Position numbers and translations under genes: made by a program. From contig CAJXLJ010000016.1 of assembly GCA_913055785.1 (NCBI GenBank), forward strand, positions 1-61,010: DNA of 61,010 nt. The letters run 5' to 3'. Below the pieces are notes generated by a model, which saw only the letters and a program-made list of their open reading frames with translations, did no database searches and had not been told where the DNA came from. The number at the start of each line of letters is the position of its first letter. Position 1 is the stretch's first letter. Shown piece by piece: positions 11,739 to 20,792 of the stretch. The DNA is from an uncultured Parvularculaceae bacterium (lineage in GTDB: Bacteria > Pseudomonadota > Alphaproteobacteria > Caulobacterales > Parvularculaceae).

Positions 11739-12665
11739 ATGCGCGTCGCCGTTACAGGCGGCACCGGCTTTGTCGGAGCCGATCTGGTCCGTCAGCTCAT
11801 TCAGCAGGGCAGCGAGGTTACCGCGCTTGCGCGTGATCCGACCAAACTTGAAGCCAGCGACAAGATGCGCGTGGTCAAGGGCGACCTCGAGAATGAACGC
11901 GCGATGGCCGAACTCGCCGAAGGCGCCGATCTTTTCATCCACCTCGCCGGCGTCACCCATGCGCGCCGCATTGAGGACTATACGCGCACCAATGTGGACG
12001 GCGCCGTCCGCGCGGCGAAGGCCGCCGCGAAAACCGGCGCGGCCTTCATTCATATCTCATCGATGTCGGCGCGCGCGCCGCATGTCTCCCCTTATGCGGG
12101 CAGCAAGTTCGAAAGCGAAGGCGCCGTCGCGACGGCCTCAGGCGACAATCCATGGCTGGCGCTGCGGCTGCCGGCCATCTACGGGCCGGGCGACATGGTC
12201 ACGCTCCCCTATTTCAAGCTGGTCAAATCCGGACTCGCGCTTGAACCGAGAACCCCGGAACCGGCGCGCGCATCTATCCTTTATGTCGGAGAAGCCTCAC
12301 AGGCGATCCTCGCCGCCGCCGGCGCCGAACCGGGCCGCGTCTACGAAGTCGGCGACGACGCGCCCGAGGGACGCGCCTGGACGGAAATCGGCGCTCTGCT
12401 CGGCGAAATATATGGCAACAAACCGCGAGTCATCCGTGTGCCGCGCGGGCTTATCGCCGCGTATCACGGATTGTTGCGTTCTGCTGAAAGCGCCATGGGC
12501 CGCAATCCGAGCGTTCGCGCCGGACAGGTCAACGAATTCTTTCACCCTGACTGGGTCGCCCGGGACAATTTACTCACCGAAGCCGCCGCCTGGCGGCCGG
12601 AAATTACGTTGCAGGAAGGGTTTGCAAAAACTGTCCGTTGGTATCAAGAACACGGTTTGCTATAA
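11739..12665 (+). CDS. cerR: Extended SDR reductase, 3-oxo-sphinganine/ceramide reductase candidate (CerR-like)
   Basis: This 308-residue NAD(P)-dependent epimerase-fold protein has TGGTGFVG at 6-13 (nucleotide binding) and the Y-x3-K pair YAGSK at 119-123, preceded by the HISSMS serine strand. In Caulobacter the epimerase-like CerR sits between the acyl-ACP synthetase and ACP genes and reduces the 3-oxo group during bacterial ceramide synthesis; order and neighbours are the same here. It starts 16 bases after the preceding stop. Its own motifs would fit any NAD-dependent epimerase, so the specific role rests on context. Confidence 0.85.
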   Translation: MRVAVTGGTGFVGADLVRQLIQQGSEVTALARDPTKLEASDKMRVVKGDLENERAMAELAEGADLFIHLAGVTHARRIEDYTRTNVDGAVRAAKAAAKTGAAFIHISSMSARAPHVSPYAGSKFESEGAVATASGDNPWLALRLPAIYGPGDMVTLPYFKLVKSGLALEPRTPEPARASILYVGEASQAILAAAGAEPGRVYEVGDDAPEGRAWTEIGALLGEIYGNKPRVIRVPRGLIAAYHGLLRSAESAMGRNPSVRAGQVNEFFHPDWVARDNLLTEAAAWRPEITLQEGFAKTVRWYQEHGLL

Positions 12666-12692
12666 CCGCGCGCGCGCAGAGGAGGCGCAGCC

Positions 12693-12956
12693 ATGACCAG
12701 CATTCAGGAAGACGACGATCTCGTATTCCGAAAAATCTGTTCGCTGATTGAACCGCTCAACGAAAAGGGCGTGAAGCTGACGCGCGACACGGATCTGATC
12801 GCCGATCTCGAGATCGATTCCGTCGCGGTTCTCGACGTCGTAATGGATATTGAAGATAATTACGACATCTCCATTCCCGTCAACACGATCTCCGAAATCA
12901 AGACGATCGGGGAACTGGTGGACGCTATCCACGCCATCAAGAAAGAGCAGTCCTGA
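12693..12956 (+). CDS. Dedicated acyl carrier protein of the ceramide operon (AcpR-like)
   Basis: This 87-residue acidic helical protein carries the phosphopantetheine attachment site LEIDSVAVLDVVMDIE with Ser43. It differs from housekeeping AcpP in having SVAVLD instead of SLDTVE after the modified serine, which suggests a specialised partner set. It lies 27 bases after cerR and three bases before spt. Probable role: carry the acyl chain from the synthetase at 9935 to Spt or the ceramide synthase (inference from the Caulobacter pathway). Confidence 0.9.
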   Translation: MTSIQEDDDLVFRKICSLIEPLNEKGVKLTRDTDLIADLEIDSVAVLDVVMDIEDNYDISIPVNTISEIKTIGELVDAIHAIKKEQS

Positions 12957-12959
12957 GCG

Positions 12960-14168
12960 ATGAGCCTTTTCGATAAATTCCAGCCGACGAAAGAAATGTA
13001 TTACGCCCTGCGCGAGCAGACCGGGCGCGACCCTTTCGGCGTCTCCATGGACGAGATGAAAGGCCCGACGCGGGCGATTGTGAAAGGCAGGGAAATCGTC
13101 CTTGCCGGGACGAATAATTATCTCGGCCTCACCTACGACGAAAGCGCCGTCAAGGCCGCGCAGGATGCGGTCGCTCAATCGGGCACCGGCACCACCGGAT
13201 CGCGTTTCGCCAACGGCACCTACGACGCCCATCGCCAGCTGGAAATAGACCTCGCCGCGTTTTTGGGTTTCAAACACTGCATCGTCTTTTCTACCGGTTA
13301 TCAGGCTAATCTTGGCGCGATATCGTCGCTGGCGAAGCCTCCCGAGGACGTCATCCTGATCGACGCCGACTGTCACGCCTGCATCTATGACGGCTGCCAG
13401 CTGTCCGGCGCCGAGACCATCCGGTTCCGTCACAACAATCCGTCAAGCCTTGAAAAACGCCTGCAGCGGCTCGATGAAAAAGTGAACGGCAAACTCGTTT
13501 GCCTCGAAGGCATGTATTCGATGTTCGGCGATACGGCGCCGGTGAAAGAGTTTGTCGACATCGCCCATAAATACGGCGCCCATGTGCTGCTCGATGAAGC
13601 GCACTCCTTCGGCGTCTTCGGCGACAATGGCAGAGGCCTCGCTGAAGCGCAGGACATTATCGGCGACGTTGATTTCTACACCGGCACCTTTTCGAAGAGC
13701 CTCGCTTCCATCGGCGGCTTTGTCGCTTCGAACCATGACGAACTCGAATATCTGCGCTTTTCGAGCCGCCCCTATATGTTCACCGCCTCTCCCTCGCCGG
13801 CGAATATCGCAGCGGCCTCAGCCGCGCTCAAGCGGATTGCATCCGATCAGTCCATGCGGATTACGCTCTGGGAAAATGCAAAGCGCGTTCACGCCGCGTT
13901 CACGCAGCTCGGCTTCGAAGTATGCGCGCCCGCAAGCCCGGTGATCGCGGTCAAGCTCGCCGGCAAGGCTCAGGCGTTCAAGGCCTGGAACTTCCTGATG
14001 GAGAACGGCGTTTATGTGAACCTGGCGATCCCGCCAGGCACGCCCAACGCAACCTCGATTCTGCGGTTATCGGTGTCGGCGGCGCATACCAATGAAGACC
14101 TCGACATTGTTATCAGCGCCTATACGGCGCTTTCGGAAATGCTGGCGAATGACGATTCGAAGGATTAG
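12960..14168 (+). CDS. spt: Serine palmitoyltransferase (alpha-oxoamine synthase)
   Basis: This PLP enzyme condenses serine with an acyl thioester to give 3-oxo-sphinganine. The 402 residues show alpha-oxoamine synthase hallmarks: NNYLGL (52-57), GTGTTGSRFANGT (75-87), LDEAHSFGVFG (211-221) and TFSKSLASIGG (243-253) with the PLP Lys246. Related enzymes (KBL, BioF, HemA) share these motifs. The call as Spt rests on the adjacent dedicated ACP, acyl-ACP synthetase, CerR and ceramide synthase genes, the layout found in ceramide-producing Caulobacter. Confidence 0.92.
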   Translation: MSLFDKFQPTKEMYYALREQTGRDPFGVSMDEMKGPTRAIVKGREIVLAGTNNYLGLTYDESAVKAAQDAVAQSGTGTTGSRFANGTYDAHRQLEIDLAAFLGFKHCIVFSTGYQANLGAISSLAKPPEDVILIDADCHACIYDGCQLSGAETIRFRHNNPSSLEKRLQRLDEKVNGKLVCLEGMYSMFGDTAPVKEFVDIAHKYGAHVLLDEAHSFGVFGDNGRGLAEAQDIIGDVDFYTGTFSKSLASIGGFVASNHDELEYLRFSSRPYMFTASPSPANIAAASAALKRIASDQSMRITLWENAKRVHAAFTQLGFEVCAPASPVIAVKLAGKAQAFKAWNFLMENGVYVNLAIPPGTPNATSILRLSVSAAHTNEDLDIVISAYTALSEMLANDDSKD

Positions 14169-14286
14169 GGCTTGCCACCTCACAATCCCGTCAGGCACAA
14201 TGTTTCCACAATTTCGCCGTGGGGGCGGCGGACCCAGCATACAGTCTGGCGTCTGAATTTTATTTTGGGTGTGAAGGGTAGTCGAC

Positions 14287-14778
14287 GTGTCAAATAAAAT
14301 TCTGAACGCCGCGGTCGCCACCGCCGCCGTCTTCATGTGCGCCAGCGCCTCGGCGCGAAACAACGATCTCGAGAAATTCGATTTCGAGCATGTCAGCTGC
14401 ACTGGTGTAGAGAACGAAATCCGCATTCGCATCAAGGGCGTGAAGAAAAGCGTCGGCCTGATCGCCGCCGATCTCTACCCGAATGATGAGGAAGCCTTCC
14501 TTAAGGGCCCCATGCGCATCAAACAGGTGCGGTTCGCCGCCAAGTCGCCGGTGACGACCTTTTGCATCGACGCGCCCGAAGCGGGCGATTTCGCGATCGC
14601 GCTCTACCATGATCAAAACGCCAACGGCCGGTTCGACAAGGGACCGTTCGGCATGCCTGCCGAGCCGTGGGGCATCTCAAACAATCCCAAGGTCCGCTTT
14701 TCTGCCCCGCCGGTTTCCCAGGCGCTGTTCAACGTGAACGGGCAGCAGGGCGCAAAGGTGGAAATCAAGCTGAACTAG
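14287..14778 (+). CDS. DUF2141 secreted protein
   Basis: This 163-residue protein has an N-terminal signal peptide (about 1-22, ending near ASASA). The FAIALYHDQNANGRFDKGPFGMP stretch (split: FAIALYHDQNANG, then RFDKGPFGMP) with its DxNxNGxxD-like segment and the C-terminal EPWGISNN/PKVRFSAP part are typical of DUF2141 periplasmic proteins. Function is unknown for the family. It begins with GTG at 14287. Its position inside the ceramide operon, between spt and the ceramide synthase, suggests a role in envelope handling of sphingolipid, but this is inference. Confidence 0.82.
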   Translation: MSNKILNAAVATAAVFMCASASARNNDLEKFDFEHVSCTGVENEIRIRIKGVKKSVGLIAADLYPNDEEAFLKGPMRIKQVRFAAKSPVTTFCIDAPEAGDFAIALYHDQNANGRFDKGPFGMPAEPWGISNNPKVRFSAPPVSQALFNVNGQQGAKVEIKLN

Positions 14779-14839
14779 CGCTACGCGTTCCGGCACGAAG
14801 CCGCTCTCTGGCGGCGCAGCCATCAATGCGGAGCCATTC

Positions 14840-15985
14840 ATGACCTCTTCCGCCGTCGTAGTCCGCCCGGTCGAAACCGCTGCGGACCGCAAGACCTTCA
14901 TCCGGATGCCGGGCCCGATCTACGCGGGCGATTCCAACTATATCGCGCCGCTTGAATTCGAGCTGATGGATCGGCTCAACGCCGCCAAGAACCCGGCGCT
15001 CAAGACCTCGCCGCACCAGCTCTGGATCGCCTGGAAGGGAGAGAGGCCGGTCGGGCGCATCTCCGCGCTGGTCAACAGGGGCCACCTCGAAAGGCATCAG
15101 GACGAAGCCGGTCATTTCGGCTTTCTCGAAGCCGAAGACGATCCTGAAATCTTTGACGCCCTGATCAGGACAGCGAGCGATTGGCTGCGCGAACACGGCA
15201 TGAAGAAAATCATGGGGCCGTACAGTTTTTCGGTAAACGAAGAATGCGGCCTCCTGGTCAACGGCTTCGATACGCCGCCTTACGTGATGATGCCGCACGG
15301 GCGGCCCTATTACGCCGGACAGCTCGAAAGGCTCGGCTTCGCCAAGGCGATGGATATGCACGCGCTCGAATATTATCCGGTTCGCCAGTTCATCCCCGAA
15401 AAGCGCATGCGCTTTATCGAAAAGGCGCTCAACAAGCCGAACATCAAGATCCGGAATATGAAGGACGGCGATCTTCTTGGCGACGTGAAGATCATCATCG
15501 ATATCTTCAATGACGCCTGGTCGGACAACTGGGGCTTCATTCCGTTCACCGAAGATCACGCCATTCACATGGCCAATGAGCTCAAGCCCATTATCGCTAA
15601 ACACAATATCGTGATCTGCACCTATGACGACGAGCCGGCGGCGTTCGGTCTTGTGCTGCCGAACATCAATCGCGCCATTCGTGATTTCAACGGCAAGCTG
15701 CTGCCGTTCAACTGGGCCAAGCTCTTGTGGCGCCTCAAGGTTAAAGGCGTCGATCAGGCGCGGATGCCGCTCATGGGCGTGCGAAAGAAATTTCACAAGA
15801 AGCCGGTCGGGCCGGCCTTCGCCTACAAGATCATCGATATGGTCAACACCGCCAACATGGATCAGGGCGTGACTCATTCCGAGCTTTCCTGGATACTCGA
15901 CAACAACGAGTCGATGCTCAACATGCTCACCGACCTCGGCGGGCGAATTTACAAGACCTACAGGATTTACGCACGAGAGCTGTAA
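14840..15985 (+). CDS. bcerS: Bacterial ceramide synthase, GNAT-fold N-acyltransferase (bCerS-like)
   Basis: This 381-residue GNAT-like protein has an N-terminal half with WIAWKGERPVGRISALVNR and FGFLEAEDDPEIFDALI, and a conserved central block GPYSFSVNEECGLLVNGFD followed by PYYAGQLERLGFAKAMD. This architecture matches the large bacterial GNAT proteins identified as ceramide synthases, which N-acylate the sphingoid base. The gene lies last among the core ceramide genes and directly before the DUF2785 lipoprotein. It is unrelated in fold to the multi-pass eukaryotic ceramide synthase. Confidence 0.85.
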   Translation: MTSSAVVVRPVETAADRKTFIRMPGPIYAGDSNYIAPLEFELMDRLNAAKNPALKTSPHQLWIAWKGERPVGRISALVNRGHLERHQDEAGHFGFLEAEDDPEIFDALIRTASDWLREHGMKKIMGPYSFSVNEECGLLVNGFDTPPYVMMPHGRPYYAGQLERLGFAKAMDMHALEYYPVRQFIPEKRMRFIEKALNKPNIKIRNMKDGDLLGDVKIIIDIFNDAWSDNWGFIPFTEDHAIHMANELKPIIAKHNIVICTYDDEPAAFGLVLPNINRAIRDFNGKLLPFNWAKLLWRLKVKGVDQARMPLMGVRKKFHKKPVGPAFAYKIIDMVNTANMDQGVTHSELSWILDNNESMLNMLTDLGGRIYKTYRIYAREL

Positions 15986-15987
15986 GC

Positions 15988-16875
15988 ATGCGCAGGGTTT
16001 TCGTTTTGACGGCGGCCGCCTTTTTGCTGACAGCCTGCCAGAAAGACAGTCAGGCACAGACTGAGGCCTGCACGCCGCTTGGCATGTCCAAAACGGAACT
16101 CCTGGCGTTGCGCGACGCCGGCTTTGAAGGCGGCGTCGGCTTTTCCTACGACGCCTTCGCCATCGAACTGGTCGAGTGTTTTGGCGACCCGGATCCCGCA
16201 CTCCGCGATACGGTTGGCTATGAAGGTTTCGCAAACCTTTTACGCAACAAGAAAGTCAGCCCCCAGACGATAAAACTGCTTTCGCGCAAGCTGACCGACA
16301 TGATTACGACGCCGGACCCGCGAGGGTTCCGCCCTCCTTTCGCCGCGCTGGCGCTTTCCGAAGTCGCCCGCGCCGATCTTTTCGACGAAATTTTCACCGA
16401 TGAAGAGCGCGCGGCGCTGGTCGATACTAGCGCGACTTATATGCGCTCCGTTACCGATTATCGCGGCTATGATGAAAACGAAGGATGGCGGCACGGCGTC
16501 GCGCACGGCGCCGATTTCCTGATGCAGCTGTCGCGCAACGAGGCGCTGACACGCGATGAACTAGTGACGATACGCGACGCCATCGCCGCGCAGGTCGCGC
16601 CGGACGCGCATTTCTATATTTACGGCGAGGGCGAAAGGCTCGCCCGCCCGATCCTGTTTATCGCCATGCGCGGCGTTTTTACCGAAGAAGAATGGGCAGG
16701 CTGGTTTGCGGCGCTTGGCGGCGAGGCGTCGCCCAACGACGCGCCCTTCACGCAAGCCTCGCTTGCCCGGCGGCACAACCTGAAAGCCTTTGCTTCAGCG
16801 ATCTATATCAGCGCAAGCCGCTCTGAAGCCGAAGGCCTGAAAGCCCTATTGCCGGGGGCGCTCGCGGCGCTTTGA
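15988..16875 (+). CDS. DUF2785 lipoprotein
   Basis: This 295-residue protein starts with a lipoprotein signal (lipobox LTAC, Cys17). Its all-helical body contains the DUF2785 signature DYRGYDENEGWRHGVAHGAD and repeats such as DPALRDTVGYEGFANLL. The family has no assigned function; the conserved His residues of WRHGVAHGAD could bind metal, but this is a guess. It starts two bases after the ceramide synthase stop, so it is certainly in the same transcript. A membrane-anchored periplasmic helper of ceramide modification or transport would fit the context. Confidence 0.85.
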   Translation: MRRVFVLTAAAFLLTACQKDSQAQTEACTPLGMSKTELLALRDAGFEGGVGFSYDAFAIELVECFGDPDPALRDTVGYEGFANLLRNKKVSPQTIKLLSRKLTDMITTPDPRGFRPPFAALALSEVARADLFDEIFTDEERAALVDTSATYMRSVTDYRGYDENEGWRHGVAHGADFLMQLSRNEALTRDELVTIRDAIAAQVAPDAHFYIYGEGERLARPILFIAMRGVFTEEEWAGWFAALGGEASPNDAPFTQASLARRHNLKAFASAIYISASRSEAEGLKALLPGALAAL

Positions 16876-16891
16876 CAAACGCCGTTCGCGC

Positions 16892-18400
16892 CTATTGCTT
16901 TTCATATTGAGCCGGATTTCTCTTGCGTATCAGCTTGCGCGTAAACTCCATCGCCGTATCAACGCCATTGATCGCGTCTTCAAGCGTTTGCACGACCGGA
17001 TAATCCGGCGGCGCGCCGCGCCCCTCGAAGACGCCGGGCGCAACAGCGTTGTGATACGCCATCAGCGGAATCCGCAGCCGGGCGCCGGAATGAGGCAACT
17101 CAAAAGGGACAAGCACGCCAGCCGTTACGCCCTGATAGGCGCCGTTGGCCTCCTCCCCTATCAGGGTTCCGACGCCAAGCTGATGCATTAGCGCCGGCGC
17201 CTCGCCGCCTGAAGAGCCGCTGCCGCCGTCGAAGAGAAGATAAACATCGCCGATGAAGCGGTTTTCGGCCGGATAATGCAATCCTGCCGCCGGGTTGCGC
17301 GCCGCATAATCCGCAAGCAGTTCCATGAATGAGCTTTCTTCCACGATCCGGCGGCGCTCTTCCTTGCTCATGCCAGTCAATTCAGGCGCATAAAAGAATG
17401 AATCGGGTTCGACATGCGCGCCGTTCAACACGCTTTCATCGGTAATCCTGTAAGTAAATCCATCGTAGAATTTATACGGACGATCAACAAGGTAATCAAA
17501 AAGATCCGTATTGAATTTGTCGTACCCGCCGGAGTTATTGCGTATGTCGATAATCAGGTTCTGTACCTTTTTCTTCCTGAGCGTTTTGAAGCTATTTTCA
17601 AAGAAAACCGGCGTCGACATATCGGTGAATGTTGCAATTCTCATCACCGCGACGCTTTCCGATTCGTCAATCCGCAGCGCCAACGGCGCTTCCGTAAACT
17701 CCTTTGCGCGCATATCGTTCAGCAGAATTTCGGCGGGAACGCCCGCGACCTCGTAAGTCAGCGGCGCATCAGATAACGGCGATGCGATGACGATCTCGAA
17801 ATCGCCGGACGTATCGATATGCTCAGCGTAAAGCAGCCAGAACAGCCGGTTTAGCGTGAAGTATTTTGAAGTCTCGATATAACCGTCCGTTCCGACCGCC
17901 ATCATCAGCGTTTTTGTAATGCCCGCCATATCCCGCCCATTTATCGCGAGCATTTCGGCGCCTGGCCGAATGGTCTGCTCCTCGCTGAAATTTTTTTCGA
18001 CAAATGCGCGGCCATCGACATAGCGAATGTCAAAAGGAAAACGCTTTTCGCTGTTGATAAGATATCCACGAAACTCTTTCGACGGCCGGATGTTCGTATG
18101 CCCATCGTGAATCGCATCTATTAACGGCGGCAGCTTGCGGAAAAACGCCGCCTCGCTCGCAGGCGCAGTAAGCGATTGCTCTATGGCGTCGAATTGCGCG
18201 TCTATTTCCGCCTTCGTGCTGTAACGGTAGAGCCCGCCATGCGCGCCCTCGAGGGCGGTCCTGAGGATGTAGAAATCCTCCTGCTGCTGTTCAACGCTGA
18301 GCATTTTCAGCGGAACCGAAGCGCCGGCGGGCGCGAAGAAAGAAAAGGCGAAACAAGCCGCGACGGCAAAAACCGTCGCTAAAACTCTGAAAACTGCCAT
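16892..18400 (-). CDS. S41 family (C-terminal processing/tricorn-like) serine protease, secreted
   Basis: This 502-residue protein opens with a signal peptide (VFRVLATVFAVAACFAFSFF region). It has the S41 core: LIIDIRNNSGGYDKFN, the nucleophile region DGGSGSSGGEAPALMHQLG and GTLIGEEANGAYQG. No PDZ domain is obvious. It should be a periplasmic or secreted peptidase. The frame is open upstream to 18634, but those codons would overlap the divergent regulator and lack a signal. ATG at 18400 puts the signal peptide at the N-terminus. A GntR-type palindrome lies 19 bases upstream, so the regulator at 18474 likely controls it. Confidence 0.9.
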   Translation of the reverse strand: MAVFRVLATVFAVAACFAFSFFAPAGASVPLKMLSVEQQQEDFYILRTALEGAHGGLYRYSTKAEIDAQFDAIEQSLTAPASEAAFFRKLPPLIDAIHDGHTNIRPSKEFRGYLINSEKRFPFDIRYVDGRAFVEKNFSEEQTIRPGAEMLAINGRDMAGITKTLMMAVGTDGYIETSKYFTLNRLFWLLYAEHIDTSGDFEIVIASPLSDAPLTYEVAGVPAEILLNDMRAKEFTEAPLALRIDESESVAVMRIATFTDMSTPVFFENSFKTLRKKKVQNLIIDIRNNSGGYDKFNTDLFDYLVDRPYKFYDGFTYRITDESVLNGAHVEPDSFFYAPELTGMSKEERRRIVEESSFMELLADYAARNPAAGLHYPAENRFIGDVYLLFDGGSGSSGGEAPALMHQLGVGTLIGEEANGAYQGVTAGVLVPFELPHSGARLRIPLMAYHNAVAPGVFEGRGAPPDYPVVQTLEDAINGVDTAMEFTRKLIRKRNPAQYEKQ

Positions 18401-18418
18401 TGCGCGCTCTTTCAGATT

Positions 18419-18433
18419 TGTATACAGTATACA
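18419..18433. promoter_or_regulatory. Perfect 15-bp palindrome, probable GntR/FCD operator
   Basis: TGTATAC-A-GTATACA is a perfect inverted repeat with 7-bp arms around one base. It sits in the 73-bp gap between the divergent S41 protease (start 18400) and GntR regulator (start 18474). FCD-type GntR regulators commonly bind TGTATACA-like palindromes, so this is the expected operator for self- and neighbour control. Confidence 0.85.
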
Positions 18434-18473
18434 TAAATAGCACCGATAAACAGGAAGTTGCAAGCGATTCAAA

Positions 18474-19142
18474 ATGCACGCCCGGGCGTTTTCGAAACTC
18501 AAAGCCGTCGCCAAGCCGAGCCTCAGCGCCATGGCGGGCGGGCAGTTACGCCGCCTGATCGTGACCGGCGCGCTACCGCCCGGCGAAAAACTCGTCGAGG
18601 AAGACATTGCATCGCGGTTGCAGATGAGCCGCACGCCCGTTCGCGATGCGCTGGTTCAAATGGAAGCCGAGGGCCTCGCCGTGAAGAGCGGTCGAAGGGG
18701 CCTTGAGGTCAGCGCTCTCAGCGTTGAGGAAATCGATCAGATTTATCCCATGATCGCCGCGATTGAAAAACTGGCGTTTCTCGATTGCCCGGCGCCGGCA
18801 AGAGACAAGCTGCGCAAATTGAAACAGGCAAACCTTCAGTTTCAGAACGCCCGCGGCCGGCTCGACGCCATGATAAAAGCCGACCGGGCGTGGCATGCGG
18901 CGCTGACGCAGGATACGCGCAACCTGCTTGCGCTAGACATGTTGGAACCGTTGAAATCCCTATCGGAACGTTATGAGCGCGCCTATCTGGGCCAGCAGGA
19001 TCTCGGGCTACGATCAGTTCACGAGCATGCCGATATCATCGCGGCGCTTGAAAACGGCGATGTGTCAATGGCGGCAAAAGCGCTGGAAGCTCACTGGCTC
19101 AACAGCCGGAACGCGCTCTACAAAGCGGTAACAGCACGCTAA
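18474..19142 (+). CDS. GntR-family transcriptional regulator, FadR/FCD subfamily
   Basis: This 222-residue protein has an N-terminal winged helix (LRRLIVTGALPPGEKLVEED then MSRTPVRDALVQMEAEGL, about 18-75) and a C-terminal all-helical FCD ligand-binding domain with the metal/ligand His positions in KADRAWHAAL and SVHEHADIIAALENGD. The ligand is probably a small organic acid, as in the subfamily. It is divergent from the S41 protease, with the palindrome at 18419-18433 between them, so it probably represses both promoters. Confidence 0.92.
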   Translation: MHARAFSKLKAVAKPSLSAMAGGQLRRLIVTGALPPGEKLVEEDIASRLQMSRTPVRDALVQMEAEGLAVKSGRRGLEVSALSVEEIDQIYPMIAAIEKLAFLDCPAPARDKLRKLKQANLQFQNARGRLDAMIKADRAWHAALTQDTRNLLALDMLEPLKSLSERYERAYLGQQDLGLRSVHEHADIIAALENGDVSMAAKALEAHWLNSRNALYKAVTAR

Positions 19143-19261
19143 TCCGGACATCTGCCGCCGCGCCCCAATGCAGGCTGAAGAACTGCGCGCGGTATCATCT
19201 GGTAGACCGTGCGCCATCAATATTGCGCCAAACGCAGTTCCATAAGAATTTCTGTTTACGC

Positions 19262-20722
19262 TTATCGTAAAAACGGTTCGTCAAAGCTCCGCAATTTGCG
19301 CGAGTGGAGCGTGCCCGCCTTCATCTCTTCGCGAAGCAGCGCGATGGCGCGAATGCCGATTTCAAGATGCTGGCTGACGCGCTCCTGATAGAAGGCGTCC
19401 GCCATTCCGGGGAGTTTGACTTCGCCGTGTAACGGCCGGTCAGATACGCATAACAAGGTGCCGTAAGGCACGCGGTAACGATAGCCGTTGGCGGCGATAG
19501 TCGCCGATTCCATATCAATGGCGATGGCGCGGGCCTGATTGAGACGCACCGCATTGCGCTCAAACTGCAGTTCCCAGTTGCGGTCCGCGGTCGTCACGAC
19601 CGTGCCCGTGCGCAAGTGCTCTTTCAGCTTCGCGGATTCAATGCCGCTCACTTCCGCGACCGCCTGAGTCAGCGCCAGCTGGATTTCGGCGAGGGTCGGC
19701 AGCGGCACGGACGGCGGCAGAACCTCATCGAGGATATTGTCTTCGCGCAGATAAGCGTGCGCGAGAACATAATCGCCAAGCCGCTGCGTGCGGCGAAGAC
19801 CGCCGCAATGGCCGATCATCAGCCAGACCTGCGGGCGCAGGACCGCAAGATGGTCGGTGATGGTTTTCGCGTTGGACGGCCCGACGCCGATATTGACCAG
19901 CGTTATGCCGAGCTTCCCGGGCTGCGTCAGGTGATAGGCCGGCATTTGCGGAGCCTTGACGGCGCCGGTCGCCGGCGAGCCCTTGCGCGTGACCCGTTCG
20001 CCCGGCTCGATCAGCGCCTCCGCCCGTCCCGCCTCGACTTCCTTGATCCCGAAAGCGACAAATTCATCGACATAACGCTGGTAGTTCGTAAACAGAATAA
20101 AGTCCTGAAAATGCTGCGGCGCTGTCGCGGTGTAGTGCTGGATCCGGTGCAGCGAGTAATCGACCCGCTCAGCGGTGAAAAGCGACAGCGGCAACGGGCC
20201 GCTTCGCTGCAGGATCATCTGGCCGTCGACAATATCGTCATTGGTCGCCGCAAGGTTCGGCGTGTGGAAGTGATATTGCAGCTCGTTGCGCTGCTCCTGG
20301 GTGAGCGCAACGGTGGCGCTCTCCAGCGCAAAGGAAAGCGGGATCGGCGTCTCAGAACGGCCGACGAAAAGCCGCGCGGAAAATCGCCCCATGATGCGCG
20401 TCAGCTGCTGTTTCAGATATTCGGCGAACAATGCCGGCTGGGTAATCGTCGACCCGTGAATGCTCGCCGCTGCACGCCGCCCGAGCGCCAGTTTCGAGGT
20501 CTGCGGCGCCGCCGCCGCCGGCACCTGCGCGCAAAGGTAAGGATAGGCCGGCCCTTCAGCATCGTCGGCCGCCAGCTCGCCGGCGAGGTGCTGTTCAAAA
20601 CGCGTTTTGAGCGCGCCGTTCGCCTCCTCGTAAAGCGCAGTGAGGCGGGCGATGGCGGCCTCCGGCGTGTCGCAGGGAACGAGATCGGTTGCCGGGGCGT
20701 CAATCGGCGGGGTCGAGGTCAT
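19262..20722 (-). CDS. amn: AMP nucleosidase
   Basis: It hydrolyses AMP to adenine and ribose 5-phosphate. At 486 residues it has the usual AMP nucleosidase length with an N-terminal regulatory domain (about 1-180) and a C-terminal nucleoside-phosphorylase fold seen in NIGVGPSNAKTITDHLAVLR, GHCGGLRRTQRLGDYVLA, VTTADRNWELQ and AIDMESATIAANGYRY. The gene is transcribed alone, downstream of and convergent with the GntR gene. Confidence 0.95.
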   Translation of the reverse strand: MTSTPPIDAPATDLVPCDTPEAAIARLTALYEEANGALKTRFEQHLAGELAADDAEGPAYPYLCAQVPAAAAPQTSKLALGRRAAASIHGSTITQPALFAEYLKQQLTRIMGRFSARLFVGRSETPIPLSFALESATVALTQEQRNELQYHFHTPNLAATNDDIVDGQMILQRSGPLPLSLFTAERVDYSLHRIQHYTATAPQHFQDFILFTNYQRYVDEFVAFGIKEVEAGRAEALIEPGERVTRKGSPATGAVKAPQMPAYHLTQPGKLGITLVNIGVGPSNAKTITDHLAVLRPQVWLMIGHCGGLRRTQRLGDYVLAHAYLREDNILDEVLPPSVPLPTLAEIQLALTQAVAEVSGIESAKLKEHLRTGTVVTTADRNWELQFERNAVRLNQARAIAIDMESATIAANGYRYRVPYGTLLCVSDRPLHGEVKLPGMADAFYQERVSQHLEIGIRAIALLREEMKAGTLHSRKLRSFDEPFLR

Positions 20723-20792
20723 CTTCTGGCGTCCTTATTGGGGTCGCCTGACTTACACCCTTTCGAGGCCTCGAGGCCAGCCGCACGGACGC

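Noticed and set aside
14765-16234. Long open frame (489 codons) opposite the ceramide synthase
   Set aside because: Antisense shadow of bcerS with repetitive Arg/His-rich sequence and no recognisable domain.
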